From contig NZ_JAHVKO010000003.1 in assembly GCF_019800665.1 (NCBI RefSeq), positions 124,001 through 188,000 of the forward strand: 64,000 nucleotides of DNA, read 5' to 3'. The notes beneath the pieces were generated by a model, which did not search any database, had not been told where the DNA came from, and saw nothing but the letters and a program-made list of their open reading frames with translations. Every line of letters starts with the position of its first letter. Positions within the stretch are counted from its first letter, which is position 1. A program made the position numbers and the translations under genes. Source of the DNA: Microbulbifer agarilyticus (GTDB taxonomy: Bacteria; Pseudomonadota; Gammaproteobacteria; Pseudomonadales; Cellvibrionaceae). Shown here piece after piece: positions 25,261 to 34,178 of the stretch.

Positions 25261-28056
25261 TTATCTAAGGCTATCGACCATCTCGGTACCCTTATCCTTC
25301 AAGGCGATACACAATTGTATGCTCTCCTCGGTCTGTGCCAGGGCGCGCTCGAAGCCGGGTATGATCTCGTGGTGATCGGCGAACAAGATTTTCACCTCAC
25401 GCAATTCCTGCGGGTCACAGAATTTAGTTGAAAAACGCGGTGTGTTACGTCGCCACTGCCCTGGAATCTTTTCTACTATGGCGGCAAGGTTTTCTTGCAG
25501 CCATAGCCAGTTGAGTGCCTGAACTTTAGAACTGCCCATGGAATTCATAACCAGCCCGAAAGCTTCCCGTGGACCCAGGTCATCGCTCAGTGCAAGGTCG
25601 TGAATAATATGCAGCTGTGATGGGTCTGTAACACGGCCCATGGCGTTGGCGCTGGCGTTTTCGAATAGCGGATCGTCGATTTGTTTGCGTACTTGGATCA
25701 GGTGCTCGAGGAAGCTCTTGTCCGAGTCTTGAATTGCAACAGTCAGTGCGCTTTCGTAGAGATCAGAATCCAGTGCCTTGGGGTCTCGCGCTACGCCAAA
25801 GCCGGTGAATCGCTCGGCCTTTTCTTGCAGCTGCTTGCGTACTTCTTTGTCTTTTGCCTCCAGCGCCAGGAAACCGAGCAGGCGGCTATTCAACAATTTG
25901 CTTTCCGCATCATCCTTACCCGACAGTTCCTTTACTTTTTCACTGTACAATTTTCTCAGGAACGCGTGCCAGCTGTCCGCATGATTGCGATCAACATAAT
26001 GGTCGCTGTATTTGCTGAGGTATGCCAGCGGGGCTTCCACTACCTGGCGCTTATCGGAGGTGGCGGACAGGCGCACCACTTCAAACAGAGTGGCGGGTGT
26101 TAGTTGCCCCGCTTCGAATGCGGCAAATGCGCTATCGATCAGAGACAAGCGTTCGGTTGCGTTAAGGGAGTTAAAGGCACCAAGTAACTGCTCCCACTGT
26201 TTTTCATCCATGTTGAAGCGGTAGTAACCACTGCCGTTGGCATTCGGCATGACCCATTTCGGGCAGGCGCCACCGGAAAGCGCGAGCGTCTGCTTGCTAT
26301 CTGTGAGGAATTCGCACTGTGCAACGCCAGAGCTGCCGCGCATACAGAATGGAATGCTCCACTGCTGCCCTGCGTCGGTAATGGGGGAACCGAGCGGCTT
26401 GTAGCGCTCCTGAGTAATATGCACCTGCGCGTTGCCTTCGGTGTTGCAATCTACGGTCAGCGTGAGCAGCGGCACACCTTTCTGTTCGACAAAGGTGCGG
26501 AAAGTTTCGGTGAGCTGCGGGCTGTCGGTCTCGTCGCCGATTACCCGGTAGAAATCCGGCGAGTCGGCGACGCCGTCGGCAAACTTTTCCACATAGCGGC
26601 CCAGTGCGGGACGGAAGACATCGGCACCGAAGTACTCATCCACCATGTGGATAACCCCGAGACTCTTCAAATAGGTAATCGCATCGTAGGCGTTGCGAAT
26701 GTTGTTGTTGTCGGTAATGGGTTCACGGATGGCTCGGGTGCTGGCGAGCGAATCCATCTTCATCGCGCTGATTGCACGAGCGGCTGCGTTCAGATCGTGG
26801 CCACCGTCTGGTTCCATGATGGTCAGTGCCAGTGGTGTGCCCCAGGTGGCGAAGCCCTCTTTCAGCCACAGGTCGTCCCACCAGGGGGGCGTAACCAGGT
26901 TGCCGAACCACATGTGTGCAATTTCATGGGCGTGAATCCCCAGCAGCGCCAGGCGCTGACCCGGTGCCGGCTCGTCGCCATCGACCAGAATGCGCTGCTC
27001 CCGGTAGGTGATCGCCGCGGAAAGTTCGGTGGCGCCGCTGGGCCACTGGGGTGCGGCAATGATGTCGAGTTTGCGGAAGGGGTAGGGGCGTCGGATCTGC
27101 TCTTCAAACACACGCAGCATTTGCGGGGTGATATCGAGTACGTATTGCAGGTCTTTGCCGCGGCCCTTGCGCGCAAAGCCGCGCAGTGGCAATGGCTCTT
27201 TGCGGTACTGGTTGGCGGGGATGGCCGGGCGCTCCACTACATCGAACGGACCTACCGCAAGGGAGAGCAGGTAAGTGGGCATGGGCGGAGACTGGGCGAA
27301 GGTAACTTTCTGCATCCCGTTGCCGGCGTCGTTGCGCGCGGTTTCCGGTTCATTGCTGATGGCCTCGTATCCCTCGGGCACGGTCAGGCTGATGTCATAG
27401 GTTGCCTTGAGGCCGGGCTCGTCGAAGCCGGGGAGGAAGCGGCGTGCCTGGATGGATTCCGACTTTGCCAGGGCGTAGGCGTCGCCCTTTTCCTCGACCT
27501 TGAACAGGCCGGCGAGGTTTTTGTCGAACGGTGCGCTGTATTGAATGCGCAGGGTGATTTTGCCGGCGGGTATCTCTTCGCCAAAGTCGACACGGACGAC
27601 GCCACTGTCGAGCACCTGTTTGTATTCTGCCGGTACAACCTTTTCGCCTTCGGCATTGGCCGCTGCGTTTTCATTTACGGCGTATACCACGGCATTGATA
27701 TCGGACACATTAATGTTGTTGCCGTGTATCCAGATATGGTCGGAGGCCTTATCCAGCTCGATGTCGATATCCACCTGACCGTAGAAGGTATCTTGGCGCG
27801 GGTCGAGGGTAAGGTCGAGCCGGTAAGCGGTTGGGCGCACGTCGTCGGGCAGCCGGCCCGCGGGCGCCTGCTCGCGTGGATTTGTGCTGGCCTGGGGCTG
27901 GCTGGCGGACTTTTCTGATGCCTCGGGCGCAGCGCCTTGTTCACTCTTGGCTGCAGGCTCCGTTGATGGAGTGTCTTCGGTGTTCTTTTTGTCGGATCCG
28001 CATGCGGTAAGCAGGATCAGCCCGGCCAACAGGGCGGGTAAGGCAAATTTTTGCAT
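25261..28056 (-). CDS. M1-family aminopeptidase, lipoprotein
   Basis: A 931-residue zinc aminopeptidase. The signal peptide ends in a lipobox (LLTACGS), so the mature protein is lipid-anchored, followed by a Ser/Glu/Ala-rich linker to about residue 65. The catalytic motif is HEIAHMW (377-381) with the third zinc ligand Glu400 (LWLKEGF). The usual GAMEN exopeptidase motif is replaced by GATELSAAITY, the variant common in periplasmic bacterial members. The C-terminal half is the ERAP1-like helical domain. It would trim N-terminal residues from peptides at the periplasmic face. It lies beside the S15-like hydrolase gene in the same direction, 267 bases apart. Confidence 0.95.
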   Translation of the reverse strand: MQKFALPALLAGLILLTACGSDKKNTEDTPSTEPAAKSEQGAAPEASEKSASQPQASTNPREQAPAGRLPDDVRPTAYRLDLTLDPRQDTFYGQVDIDIELDKASDHIWIHGNNINVSDINAVVYAVNENAAANAEGEKVVPAEYKQVLDSGVVRVDFGEEIPAGKITLRIQYSAPFDKNLAGLFKVEEKGDAYALAKSESIQARRFLPGFDEPGLKATYDISLTVPEGYEAISNEPETARNDAGNGMQKVTFAQSPPMPTYLLSLAVGPFDVVERPAIPANQYRKEPLPLRGFARKGRGKDLQYVLDITPQMLRVFEEQIRRPYPFRKLDIIAAPQWPSGATELSAAITYREQRILVDGDEPAPGQRLALLGIHAHEIAHMWFGNLVTPPWWDDLWLKEGFATWGTPLALTIMEPDGGHDLNAAARAISAMKMDSLASTRAIREPITDNNNIRNAYDAITYLKSLGVIHMVDEYFGADVFRPALGRYVEKFADGVADSPDFYRVIGDETDSPQLTETFRTFVEQKGVPLLTLTVDCNTEGNAQVHITQERYKPLGSPITDAGQQWSIPFCMRGSSGVAQCEFLTDSKQTLALSGGACPKWVMPNANGSGYYRFNMDEKQWEQLLGAFNSLNATERLSLIDSAFAAFEAGQLTPATLFEVVRLSATSDKRQVVEAPLAYLSKYSDHYVDRNHADSWHAFLRKLYSEKVKELSGKDDAESKLLNSRLLGFLALEAKDKEVRKQLQEKAERFTGFGVARDPKALDSDLYESALTVAIQDSDKSFLEHLIQVRKQIDDPLFENASANAMGRVTDPSQLHIIHDLALSDDLGPREAFGLVMNSMGSSKVQALNWLWLQENLAAIVEKIPGQWRRNTPRFSTKFCDPQELREVKILFADHHEIIPGFERALAQTEESIQLCIALKDKGTEMVDSLR

Positions 28057-28086
28057 TGGAAATCTTTGCGTAAATTTTTGGATTGG

Positions 28087-28111
28087 AAAATAGGGGAAAG
28101 GTTTTCCCTAT
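28087..28111. other. Small hairpin upstream of the M1 peptidase gene
   Basis: AATAGGGGAAA and TTTTCCCTATT form an imperfect hairpin in the leader of the M1 gene (28057-28323 holds no gene). It may influence the M1 transcript; no known riboswitch pattern is seen. Confidence 0.3.
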
Positions 28112-28212
28112 TGTAGTGGGCTCTATTGTAGCGGGTCGCGCGCTTTGCTTTACAGGGGAAGGGTGCTGATTTTGGTGTCAGCTAACAGGAGGGCGTTGTG
28201 GACTAGGTAGCG

Positions 28213-28284
28213 TCCAGGTGTCAGATATCCAGGTGCCAGGTATTGGATTCAAAAATGTTTCTGAAAACCAATACCCGGCACCTG
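28213..28284. repeat. Tandem plus inverted repeat between M1 and S15 genes
   Basis: Two tandem 15-base units (28213-28227 and 28228-28242, differing at two positions) run into a 17-bp inverted repeat: 28230-28246 with 28268-28284, one G-T pair, 21-base loop. On the minus strand it lies just downstream of the S15-like gene and may end its transcript. The T/A content after the stem is modest. Confidence 0.7.
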
Positions 28285-28323
28285 ACCTTTATATAAGACT
28301 TCTGAATTTGTCCTTTTTCGGTA

Positions 28324-29883
28324 TTACAGGTGCGGAATCGTCAGCACCGACTGCTGGCTCCTGCGATAGGGCACGGTAATTTCGTAACGGGTATCGGCAG
28401 GCTTCTGATAAATCAGTCCCTCGGTGTCGATGGCGAGGGTTACTACATGCCCGGCGGGTACATCGTAGGAGGTGGTGAACAGGTCCAGGGAGATCTTCTG
28501 GCTCTGGCCCACTGCAGCATTACGCACGGTGATGGGTGCGTGGGTGATCAGGCGGCCGAGGCCCAAGGGGCCGGTGTCGTAGAGGTGGACGTGCAGCTGC
28601 ACTTCCGGCTTGCTGGGTTTTATCCACATTTCCAGGCTGGGGGTACCGCGAATCTTGAACGTACTGCCGAATACCGGCGAGTTGTATTCGATGGCGTGGT
28701 AGCCGTTGATACCGGTCATGTTTGTATACACCGGGATACCGAACCCTTCGAGCGCGTCGGAGATCACCGGGATGCCGGTGCCCGCTTTGGTGTCGGCGCC
28801 ACCGTGGAAGTCGTTGCTCCAGCCCCAGCCGTTGTAGCTGCTGGTTTTCATGCTGGCGTTATTGAAGTAGCTGAAGCGCGGGTGTAGGTAGTAGCGGGTG
28901 GACTTGTCGGTGACCGGAAAATCGTCGAACTGCTCCAGCTTGTTGCTGATGCGCACAGTCATGTCGACCTTGGGCTCGGTGTCGATGCCGTTGGCTTCCT
29001 CTTTCAGGTAGCGGTCGAACCAGCGGAAGGTGGTTGCCCAGATATGCCCGTTGTTACCGCCAAGGGTCTCGGTCACCGCGTGAGTGCCGGGGTTCAGCAG
29101 CAGTTTCTTGGGGCCGTCCAGCAGGGTGTACAGCTGGGTCATGCTGTTGGGTTTGAACAGGTAGTCGGCGAAGTTGTTCGACATCAATACCGCGGTGCCA
29201 TTGCTGTTGAGTTCCGGCACATAGGAGAGGGCGGAGCGCGGTGCGGCGAAGGTTTCGACGCCGGCAATGTCTTCGGTGGCGCGCAGGTTGGCCCAGATGG
29301 TGTCTACTTCCGGATCCAGGTTGAGCGCGGTGGTAGTGAGGATGGTGCCCCACACCAGGTTAACGGTGTTGTTCGGGTACAGGCCCTCGATCACATCCGA
29401 CCAACCCGAAAGCGCCGCTACGGCGGTAACCCGCGGGTCCTGGGCGGCGGTGACCAGGGAAATACCGGCTCCGTAAGAAATACCGGCCATGCCGAGTTTG
29501 CCCACCGGGTAATTTGCCTGCAGCCAGTCGATCAGCACGCTGGCGTCGTTGATGGAGTTATCCCCAGCCACGTCGACCAGGCCCTCAGAGATACCAAAGC
29601 CACGGGTGGAATAGCTCATCACCAGATAGCCGTTTTCGGCGAGCTCTTTGGCCTGCAGCAGGTACTGATGCTTGTCGAGCATCCAGCTGTTGGTAAAGAG
29701 CACCGTGGGGTAGCCGCCGGCAGGGGCTGCGGTTTCCGGTACATAGAGGTTGGCGTCCAGCTCGGTGCCGTCGAAGGTGGTGATGTCGAGGTCTGGAATA
29801 AAGGTGGGGGCGGCCTGGCTGCTTGCGGTAAATCCGGCGCACAGGGCACCGGCCAGCAGCGCCGGCAGGGCAAATGTCTTCAT
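28324..29883 (-). CDS. Secreted S15/CocE-type alpha/beta hydrolase (X-prolyl dipeptidyl-peptidase-like)
   Basis: A 519-residue protein with a cleavable signal peptide (MKTFALPALLAGALCAGFTASSQAA). The alpha/beta-hydrolase part carries GISYGAG with the nucleophile Ser136, preceded by YSTRGFGISEG (oxyanion region) and DASVLIDWLQ. The C-terminal 200 residues form a beta-rich jelly-roll domain (LEMWIKPSKPEVQLHVHLYDTGP) as in CocE/X-Pro dipeptidyl-peptidases. It may release dipeptides or hydrolyse esters in the periplasm or outside. The neighbouring M1 peptidase supports a peptide role. True specificity is not determinable. Confidence 0.87.
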   Translation of the reverse strand: MKTFALPALLAGALCAGFTASSQAAPTFIPDLDITTFDGTELDANLYVPETAAPAGGYPTVLFTNSWMLDKHQYLLQAKELAENGYLVMSYSTRGFGISEGLVDVAGDNSINDASVLIDWLQANYPVGKLGMAGISYGAGISLVTAAQDPRVTAVAALSGWSDVIEGLYPNNTVNLVWGTILTTTALNLDPEVDTIWANLRATEDIAGVETFAAPRSALSYVPELNSNGTAVLMSNNFADYLFKPNSMTQLYTLLDGPKKLLLNPGTHAVTETLGGNNGHIWATTFRWFDRYLKEEANGIDTEPKVDMTVRISNKLEQFDDFPVTDKSTRYYLHPRFSYFNNASMKTSSYNGWGWSNDFHGGADTKAGTGIPVISDALEGFGIPVYTNMTGINGYHAIEYNSPVFGSTFKIRGTPSLEMWIKPSKPEVQLHVHLYDTGPLGLGRLITHAPITVRNAAVGQSQKISLDLFTTSYDVPAGHVVTLAIDTEGLIYQKPADTRYEITVPYRRSQQSVLTIPHL

Positions 29884-30239
29884 GGTTTTCTCTCGGAAAT
29901 TATTATCGTTTTACTGCTTCATCGCTCCGCCCGCGGTACGGGACCGGGGCGGATCCAAGAAGTCTATGGAGCCCAGTGAAAATGGGGAGAGGGTAAGTTT
30001 TGTGACTGTGAACCAATTATCAGTCAGTGGCGCGCGGCTAAACCCAGAACTTTTCGGTCATTTTGTGACTGAATAGTTCGTACCGTTCGTGACCGCCTTT
30101 ATGCCAAAGATGAATTATGGGTTCTCGTTTAAGATTGTTCTTTTTTTAACCAATGAAAACGGTTATTGTGGCTTTTCACGCAGCGCTGTTCAAAAAACGG
30201 ACAGCTGCACCATTGGCGAAAAACCCGGATGGTCAGAAT
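29884..30239. other. Intergenic region upstream of the HEXXH protein gene
   Basis: These 356 bases separate divergent genes. An in-frame upward extension of the next gene from ATG 30153 exists but has no ribosome site. The stretch is more AT-rich around 30120-30170 and includes TTGTTCTTTTTTTAACC. No confident promoter or hairpin was identified. Confidence 0.4.
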
Positions 30240-31847
30240 ATGTTTTCACGAATGCTCGCGTATTTAGTTGTTTTTTCCGGCGCTTGGCTGTCGACCAGTG
30301 ATGTCATGGCAGAAAGTCTCGCGGAAGACACTTGGTACGAAATTGACAGCGCTAACTTTCACATCGTCACCAACGGTGAACCCAGCTCCGTACGCCGTCT
30401 GGCGGAGGATTTGGAACGTTATCGCGCGGTGGCTTTGAGCCTGCTGGGTGCCAAAGATGATGGTGCCAAGCTGACCATCTATGCTGCCGCTGACCGTGAG
30501 AGCTATGCCGGTCTGGTAGGTGATGACCTCTCCGAGCTGACCAATGGTCTGTTTGATACCACTGCTGAGGGCAGCTACGCGCTGGTGAACCTCGACGGCC
30601 GTACCGGTGAGCGTCAGTTGGAGGCTCGTGAGTTCCTGTTCCACGAGTACACCCACTTCCTGAGCTACAACGGCACCACTACCCACTACCCGTACTGGTA
30701 CAGTGAAGGCTTCGCCGAGTTCATGTCCACCATGACCTTTGGCCCGGGCAATACCTACGACATCGGTGCTATCCCCGGTGAGCGTGCCATGACCCTGCTG
30801 TACACCAGCCCGGTACCGCTGCAGGAACTGTTGCGCGCGACCGTGCACAACACTCCGGATGAGGAAAAAGGCCGCGTGTATGCCAGTGGCTGGATGCTGG
30901 CCCACTGGATCATCATGAAGAGTGGCAAGGCCGAGGAATTCAAGCAGTTCGTTAAGGACTACAACAACGGTGCCGACCCGGTACGTGCGCTGAGCAAGAA
31001 CCTGGGTATGTCCATCGCTGAGATCGAAGAAGCGTATAACGCGCAGTTCCTGGAAGGTCGCTTCCAGTTGGCTCGCGGCAAGGTGCCGGCGAACTTCAAG
31101 TCTGAGCGTCCGAAGCTGCGCGTAATGACTGGTCAGGAGACCGTGGTTGAACTGGCGCGCTTCCTGGTGAAGTCTGGCTATAACCAGCAGGGTATCCGCG
31201 ATCTGGCTGCCTATGCAGAAAGTGCCGACGTTTACTCTGCGGAGTTGACTGCGGTGCGTGCAGACGCTGCGACGCGCGAAGGTGACTTTGACCGTGCTGC
31301 CCGCTTGCTGGCACAGGTTGCCCCTTCCGACCGGGATGAGTTCTGGTACCAGAAAGCCCAGGCCTGGTTGTGGCTGAACCGTGAGATCGGCAGCATGGGT
31401 AACGAGCGCAGCAAGGAGAACCTGAAAGGTGCCCGCGACAAGTTCGTAAAGCTGGTTAACAACCAGTCTGGCCAGGCGATGAACTGGTACGGCCTGGCGA
31501 TCACCATGCAGATGCTGGGTTACCCGAAGAAGCAGTATGTGGAGATGCTTGAGCAGGCTTACCTGCGTGCTCCGCGCGAACTGCACATCGCTCAGTGGAT
31601 GGCTCAGGAGCTGTACGATCGCAAAGACGCGGCGTACTTCACCGAAGTTGCGCAGCCGCTGATGCTGGAGCTCACCAATGAGCACGAGTACAACCAGATG
31701 AAGATGATGTTGGCTGAGATGAAGCCGGAAGCAGGTCGTTCTACCGCCCATGCTCACGCGCACAGCCATAACCATAACCACGGCAAGGCATCGGCGAAAA
31801 ACAAAAATGCGATGGCCGCAGGCGGCAGCAACAAAGCTACCCCCTGA
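30240..31847 (+). CDS. Secreted HEXXH metallopeptidase-like protein with TPR-like repeats and His-rich tail
   Basis: From ATG 30240 the protein is 535 residues with a signal peptide ending near DVMAES; the 30153 start would add 29 residues before it. Residues about 30-220 are a gluzincin-like domain of the DUF1570 type: FHIVTNGEPSSVRRLAEDLE at the start, EFLFHEYTHFLSY with His135, Glu136, His139, and SEGFAEFMS with the probable third ligand Glu156 or Glu160. The rest is helical, TPR-like (about 330-500). The tail AHAHAHSHNHNHG could bind Zn, Ni or Co. Substrate unknown. It stands alone, divergent from the S15-like gene. Confidence 0.82.
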   Translation: MFSRMLAYLVVFSGAWLSTSDVMAESLAEDTWYEIDSANFHIVTNGEPSSVRRLAEDLERYRAVALSLLGAKDDGAKLTIYAAADRESYAGLVGDDLSELTNGLFDTTAEGSYALVNLDGRTGERQLEAREFLFHEYTHFLSYNGTTTHYPYWYSEGFAEFMSTMTFGPGNTYDIGAIPGERAMTLLYTSPVPLQELLRATVHNTPDEEKGRVYASGWMLAHWIIMKSGKAEEFKQFVKDYNNGADPVRALSKNLGMSIAEIEEAYNAQFLEGRFQLARGKVPANFKSERPKLRVMTGQETVVELARFLVKSGYNQQGIRDLAAYAESADVYSAELTAVRADAATREGDFDRAARLLAQVAPSDRDEFWYQKAQAWLWLNREIGSMGNERSKENLKGARDKFVKLVNNQSGQAMNWYGLAITMQMLGYPKKQYVEMLEQAYLRAPRELHIAQWMAQELYDRKDAAYFTEVAQPLMLELTNEHEYNQMKMMLAEMKPEAGRSTAHAHAHSHNHNHGKASAKNKNAMAAGGSNKATP

Positions 31848-31998
31848 TCCCATAACAACATCTTTCCCTTCCTTTACTGGGTATCCGATAGAAGCGGCAG
31901 GCATTAGCCGCTACTATCGGACCCAGTTTTTCGTTTCAGTGGCCTGCTTTTTACTGGCGGGAAGATAACAATAAATCCTGAATCGGCTGGAGGGAGCC

Positions 31999-32922
31999 TT
32001 GAGCCTTCTGATATCTATCGTGTGCCCGATGTACAACGAAAGTGCGGGACTCGATCATTACTTCAAAGAAATTACCCGGCATTTGGACCAGCTCGAGTAT
32101 CCCTATGAGCTGATTTGCATCAATGACGGCAGCACCGACGACACGCTGGAAGCGCTGTATGCCAAACAGCAGGAAGTTAAGGCACTGCGGGTGGTCAACC
32201 TGTCGCGCAACTTCGGCAAGGAACGCGCCCTGTCCGCAGGCTTGAGCGTCGCCGCTGGCGATGTGGTGATCCCGATAGATGCGGACCTGCAAGATCCGCC
32301 GGAACTGATTCCGAAGATGCTCGAGCAGTACCACCAGGGCTTCGATGTGGTGCTTGCACGGCGCACCTCGCGTAAAACCGATTCGCTGGCCAAGCGCTGG
32401 ACTGCCGGCATGTTCTACCGCCTGCTGAAGCGCCTGTCCAAGGTGCAGATACCGGAGAACGTCGGCGACTACCGCCTGATGTCGCGCCGGGTGGTGACCG
32501 TGCTCAACAACTTGCCGGAATCCCAGCGCTTTATGAAAGGCCTGTTTGCCTGGTGCGGGTTCCCCACCACCTATGTGGATTACGAGCGCCCCGAGCGGGT
32601 GGCCGGCGAGAGCAGTTTCAGTGGCTGGAAGCTGTGGAATCTGGCGTGGGAGGGAATTACCAGCTTCAGTACCGTGCCGCTGCGGGTGTGGACTTATATT
32701 GGCGGGATGGTCTCTTTCGTGTCCTTCCTCTACGGGGCCTGGATTATTTTGCGCACGCTGGTGTTTGGCGTGGACACCCCGGGTTACGCTTCCACCATTG
32801 TGGTGGTGTTGTTTCTCGGCGGCATCCAGCTGGTTGGCATCGGTGTGGTGGGCGAGTACGTGGGGCGCATTTATATGGAATCCAAGCGGCGCCCGGTGTT
32901 TGTCATTGAAAGTGTCAAATAG
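31999..32922 (+). CDS. Polyprenyl-phosphate glycosyltransferase (family 2, GtrB/ArnC-like)
   Basis: A 307-residue inner-membrane enzyme starting at TTG 31999 with a perfect GGAGGGAG site. The GT-A domain has ISIVCPMYNESAGL, INDGSTDDT (43-49) and IDADLQDPP with the metal-binding DAD at 94-96, and ENVGDYRLMSR. Two transmembrane helices (about 228-250 and 262-285) precede a short basic tail. It transfers a sugar from a nucleotide donor to undecaprenyl phosphate, giving a lipid-linked sugar for lipopolysaccharide or other surface modification. No flippase or acceptor glycosyltransferase gene is adjacent. Confidence 0.93.
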   Translation: MSLLISIVCPMYNESAGLDHYFKEITRHLDQLEYPYELICINDGSTDDTLEALYAKQQEVKALRVVNLSRNFGKERALSAGLSVAAGDVVIPIDADLQDPPELIPKMLEQYHQGFDVVLARRTSRKTDSLAKRWTAGMFYRLLKRLSKVQIPENVGDYRLMSRRVVTVLNNLPESQRFMKGLFAWCGFPTTYVDYERPERVAGESSFSGWKLWNLAWEGITSFSTVPLRVWTYIGGMVSFVSFLYGAWIILRTLVFGVDTPGYASTIVVVLFLGGIQLVGIGVVGEYVGRIYMESKRRPVFVIESVK

Positions 32923-32936
32923 CGCCTTGCGTCGCG

Positions 32937-33320
32937 CTAGCTTTCATACAGCTCGAGCGGCAGTCCGTCGGGATCGCTGAAAAAGGTGAAGCGCTTGCCG
33001 GTGTACTCATCCACGCGCACCGGTTCCACTTCTACTCCGCGGGCTTCCAGCTGCGCCTTGGCCGCCTCCACCGAATCCACACAAAACGCCAGGTGACGTA
33101 ACCCCTGTGCTTCCGGATAACTTGGCCGCGGTGGCGCATCCGGAAAAGAAAACAGTTCCACTTGGGCGCCATCCGGCAGTTGCAAATCCAGCTTCCAAGA
33201 ATCCCGTGCCTCGCGGTAATTCTCCGCGCGAATTTTGAGCCCCAGTATGTTTACGTAGAAATCTTTCGCACGCGGGTAATCGGAACAAATGATCGCCGCG
33301 TGATGGATGGACTTCAACAT
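32937..33320 (-). CDS. VOC-family protein (glyoxalase/YaeR-like)
   Basis: A 127-residue single VOC domain. MLKSIHHAAIICSDYPRAKDFYVNILGLK starts the first beta-alpha-beta-beta-beta module with a metal-ligand His, LRHLAFCVDSVEAA starts the second with another His, and DPDGLPLELYE supplies a Glu ligand. It matches the YaeR/GloA2 group. Its reaction is unknown. It is the last gene of a four-gene minus-strand unit beginning with the methyltransferase at 34994. Confidence 0.9.
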   Translation of the reverse strand: MLKSIHHAAIICSDYPRAKDFYVNILGLKIRAENYREARDSWKLDLQLPDGAQVELFSFPDAPPRPSYPEAQGLRHLAFCVDSVEAAKAQLEARGVEVEPVRVDEYTGKRFTFFSDPDGLPLELYES

Positions 33321-33344
33321 GGTTTTTTAGTCTTACTCTTCGAG

Positions 33345-33836
33345 TCAGTCTTCGGTTTCGGTGCGGTAAATCTGCATGCCGCGCGACTGATAGTTGGCCA
33401 GCGCGCTCTCGTGATCGAGAGTGCAGGTGTGCACCCACACGCGTTTGCATGGGGCCCAGTTCCACGCCTCTTCCAGTGCCCGGCTCAGCAGGTGTCCGCC
33501 AAAGCCACGGCCGATAAAGCGCGGTGCCAGGCCGAAATAGGCGATCTGTACCGTATCGTCCGCCTGTTTCTCCAGTTCGAAGTAGCCGGCAATGGTACCG
33601 CGGTAGTAGGCCGCCCAGGTGCGCAACGTGTCGCGCTCCGCATAGTCCTGCCATTGCGCATCTGATTGCTTGAGTTTGTCCGTCCACTCCCAGGGTTCTC
33701 CCACCAGCTGGTAGAGGTAGCGGTTAAAGCGGAATTCTTTCTCTTCCGCCTCCACAATCGACAGCCCGTCCGGGCATGGTTTGCTGTTCAGTTGCCCTGG
33801 ATTGGTCATTTCCAGGTAGTAGGTGGTTACGCTCAC
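33345..33836 (-). CDS. GNAT-family N-acetyltransferase
   Basis: From GTG 33836 (TGGAG about 9 bases upstream) the protein is 163 residues; a TTG at 33875 or an ATG at 33809 are alternatives. The acetyl-CoA binding motif A is FGLAPRFIGRGFGGHLLSRALEEAW (R/Q-x-x-G-x-G/A type), followed by RVWVHTCTLDHESALANYQSRGM, the conserved second half of the fold. The early residues PWEWTDKLKQSDAQW suggest a specific small-molecule or peptide acceptor site. Substrate unknown. Part of the methyltransferase operon. Confidence 0.87.
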   Translation of the reverse strand: MSVTTYYLEMTNPGQLNSKPCPDGLSIVEAEEKEFRFNRYLYQLVGEPWEWTDKLKQSDAQWQDYAERDTLRTWAAYYRGTIAGYFELEKQADDTVQIAYFGLAPRFIGRGFGGHLLSRALEEAWNWAPCKRVWVHTCTLDHESALANYQSRGMQIYRTETED

Positions 33837-33877
33837 GGTTTGCTCCAAAGTTTGATCGCGCGTTGGCGGCCGCAATA

Positions 33878-34177
33878 TTACTGATTGCGCACATAGGCTG
33901 GAGTTTCGTAGGGACTGTAGTCGATCTCTTCAAATACCCAGGCGTGTGGCGCCTCTGCCTTGTGTTCGGCGATGGTCTTGCCGAATACTTCGATGTGAAT
34001 CTCTTCCATCAAATTGGCCAGTTCGGCCTTGCTGTTAAGACCGAGATAGATACCGGCCTGCATAAAGCCTTCCAGGCGGTGGCGCTCGACCACGGGGATC
34101 TGCATGCCGAGTTTGGAATTGGCAAACAACTGGCGCAGTCGGCGCGCAACTTCCTGGGTGAATTTCTCCTGCTGCAT
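33878..34177 (-). CDS. Conserved hypothetical protein, small
   Basis: A 99-residue, mostly helical, slightly acidic protein with no signal peptide, membrane segment or recognised domain. It contains KLGMQIPVVERHRLEGFMQAGIYLG and ends in Tyr/Pro-rich EEIDYSPYETPAYVRNQ. Its ATG lies 2 bases after the methyltransferase stop, so the two are translationally linked, and the GNAT gene follows 41 bases on. I do not recognise the family. Confidence 0.7.
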   Translation of the reverse strand: MQQEKFTQEVARRLRQLFANSKLGMQIPVVERHRLEGFMQAGIYLGLNSKAELANLMEEIHIEVFGKTIAEHKAEAPHAWVFEEIDYSPYETPAYVRNQ

Positions 34178-34178
34178 C

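Noticed and set aside
26419-27918. Plus-strand ORF (499 codons) inside the M1 aminopeptidase gene
   Set aside because: It overlaps the catalytic region of a well-supported zinc peptidase on the other strand and lacks any motif or ribosome site.
30264-31904. Long minus-strand ORF (546 codons) opposite the HEXXH protein gene
   Set aside because: The plus strand encodes a signal peptide, HEXXH motif and repeats; the antisense frame has no domain and arises from codon bias.
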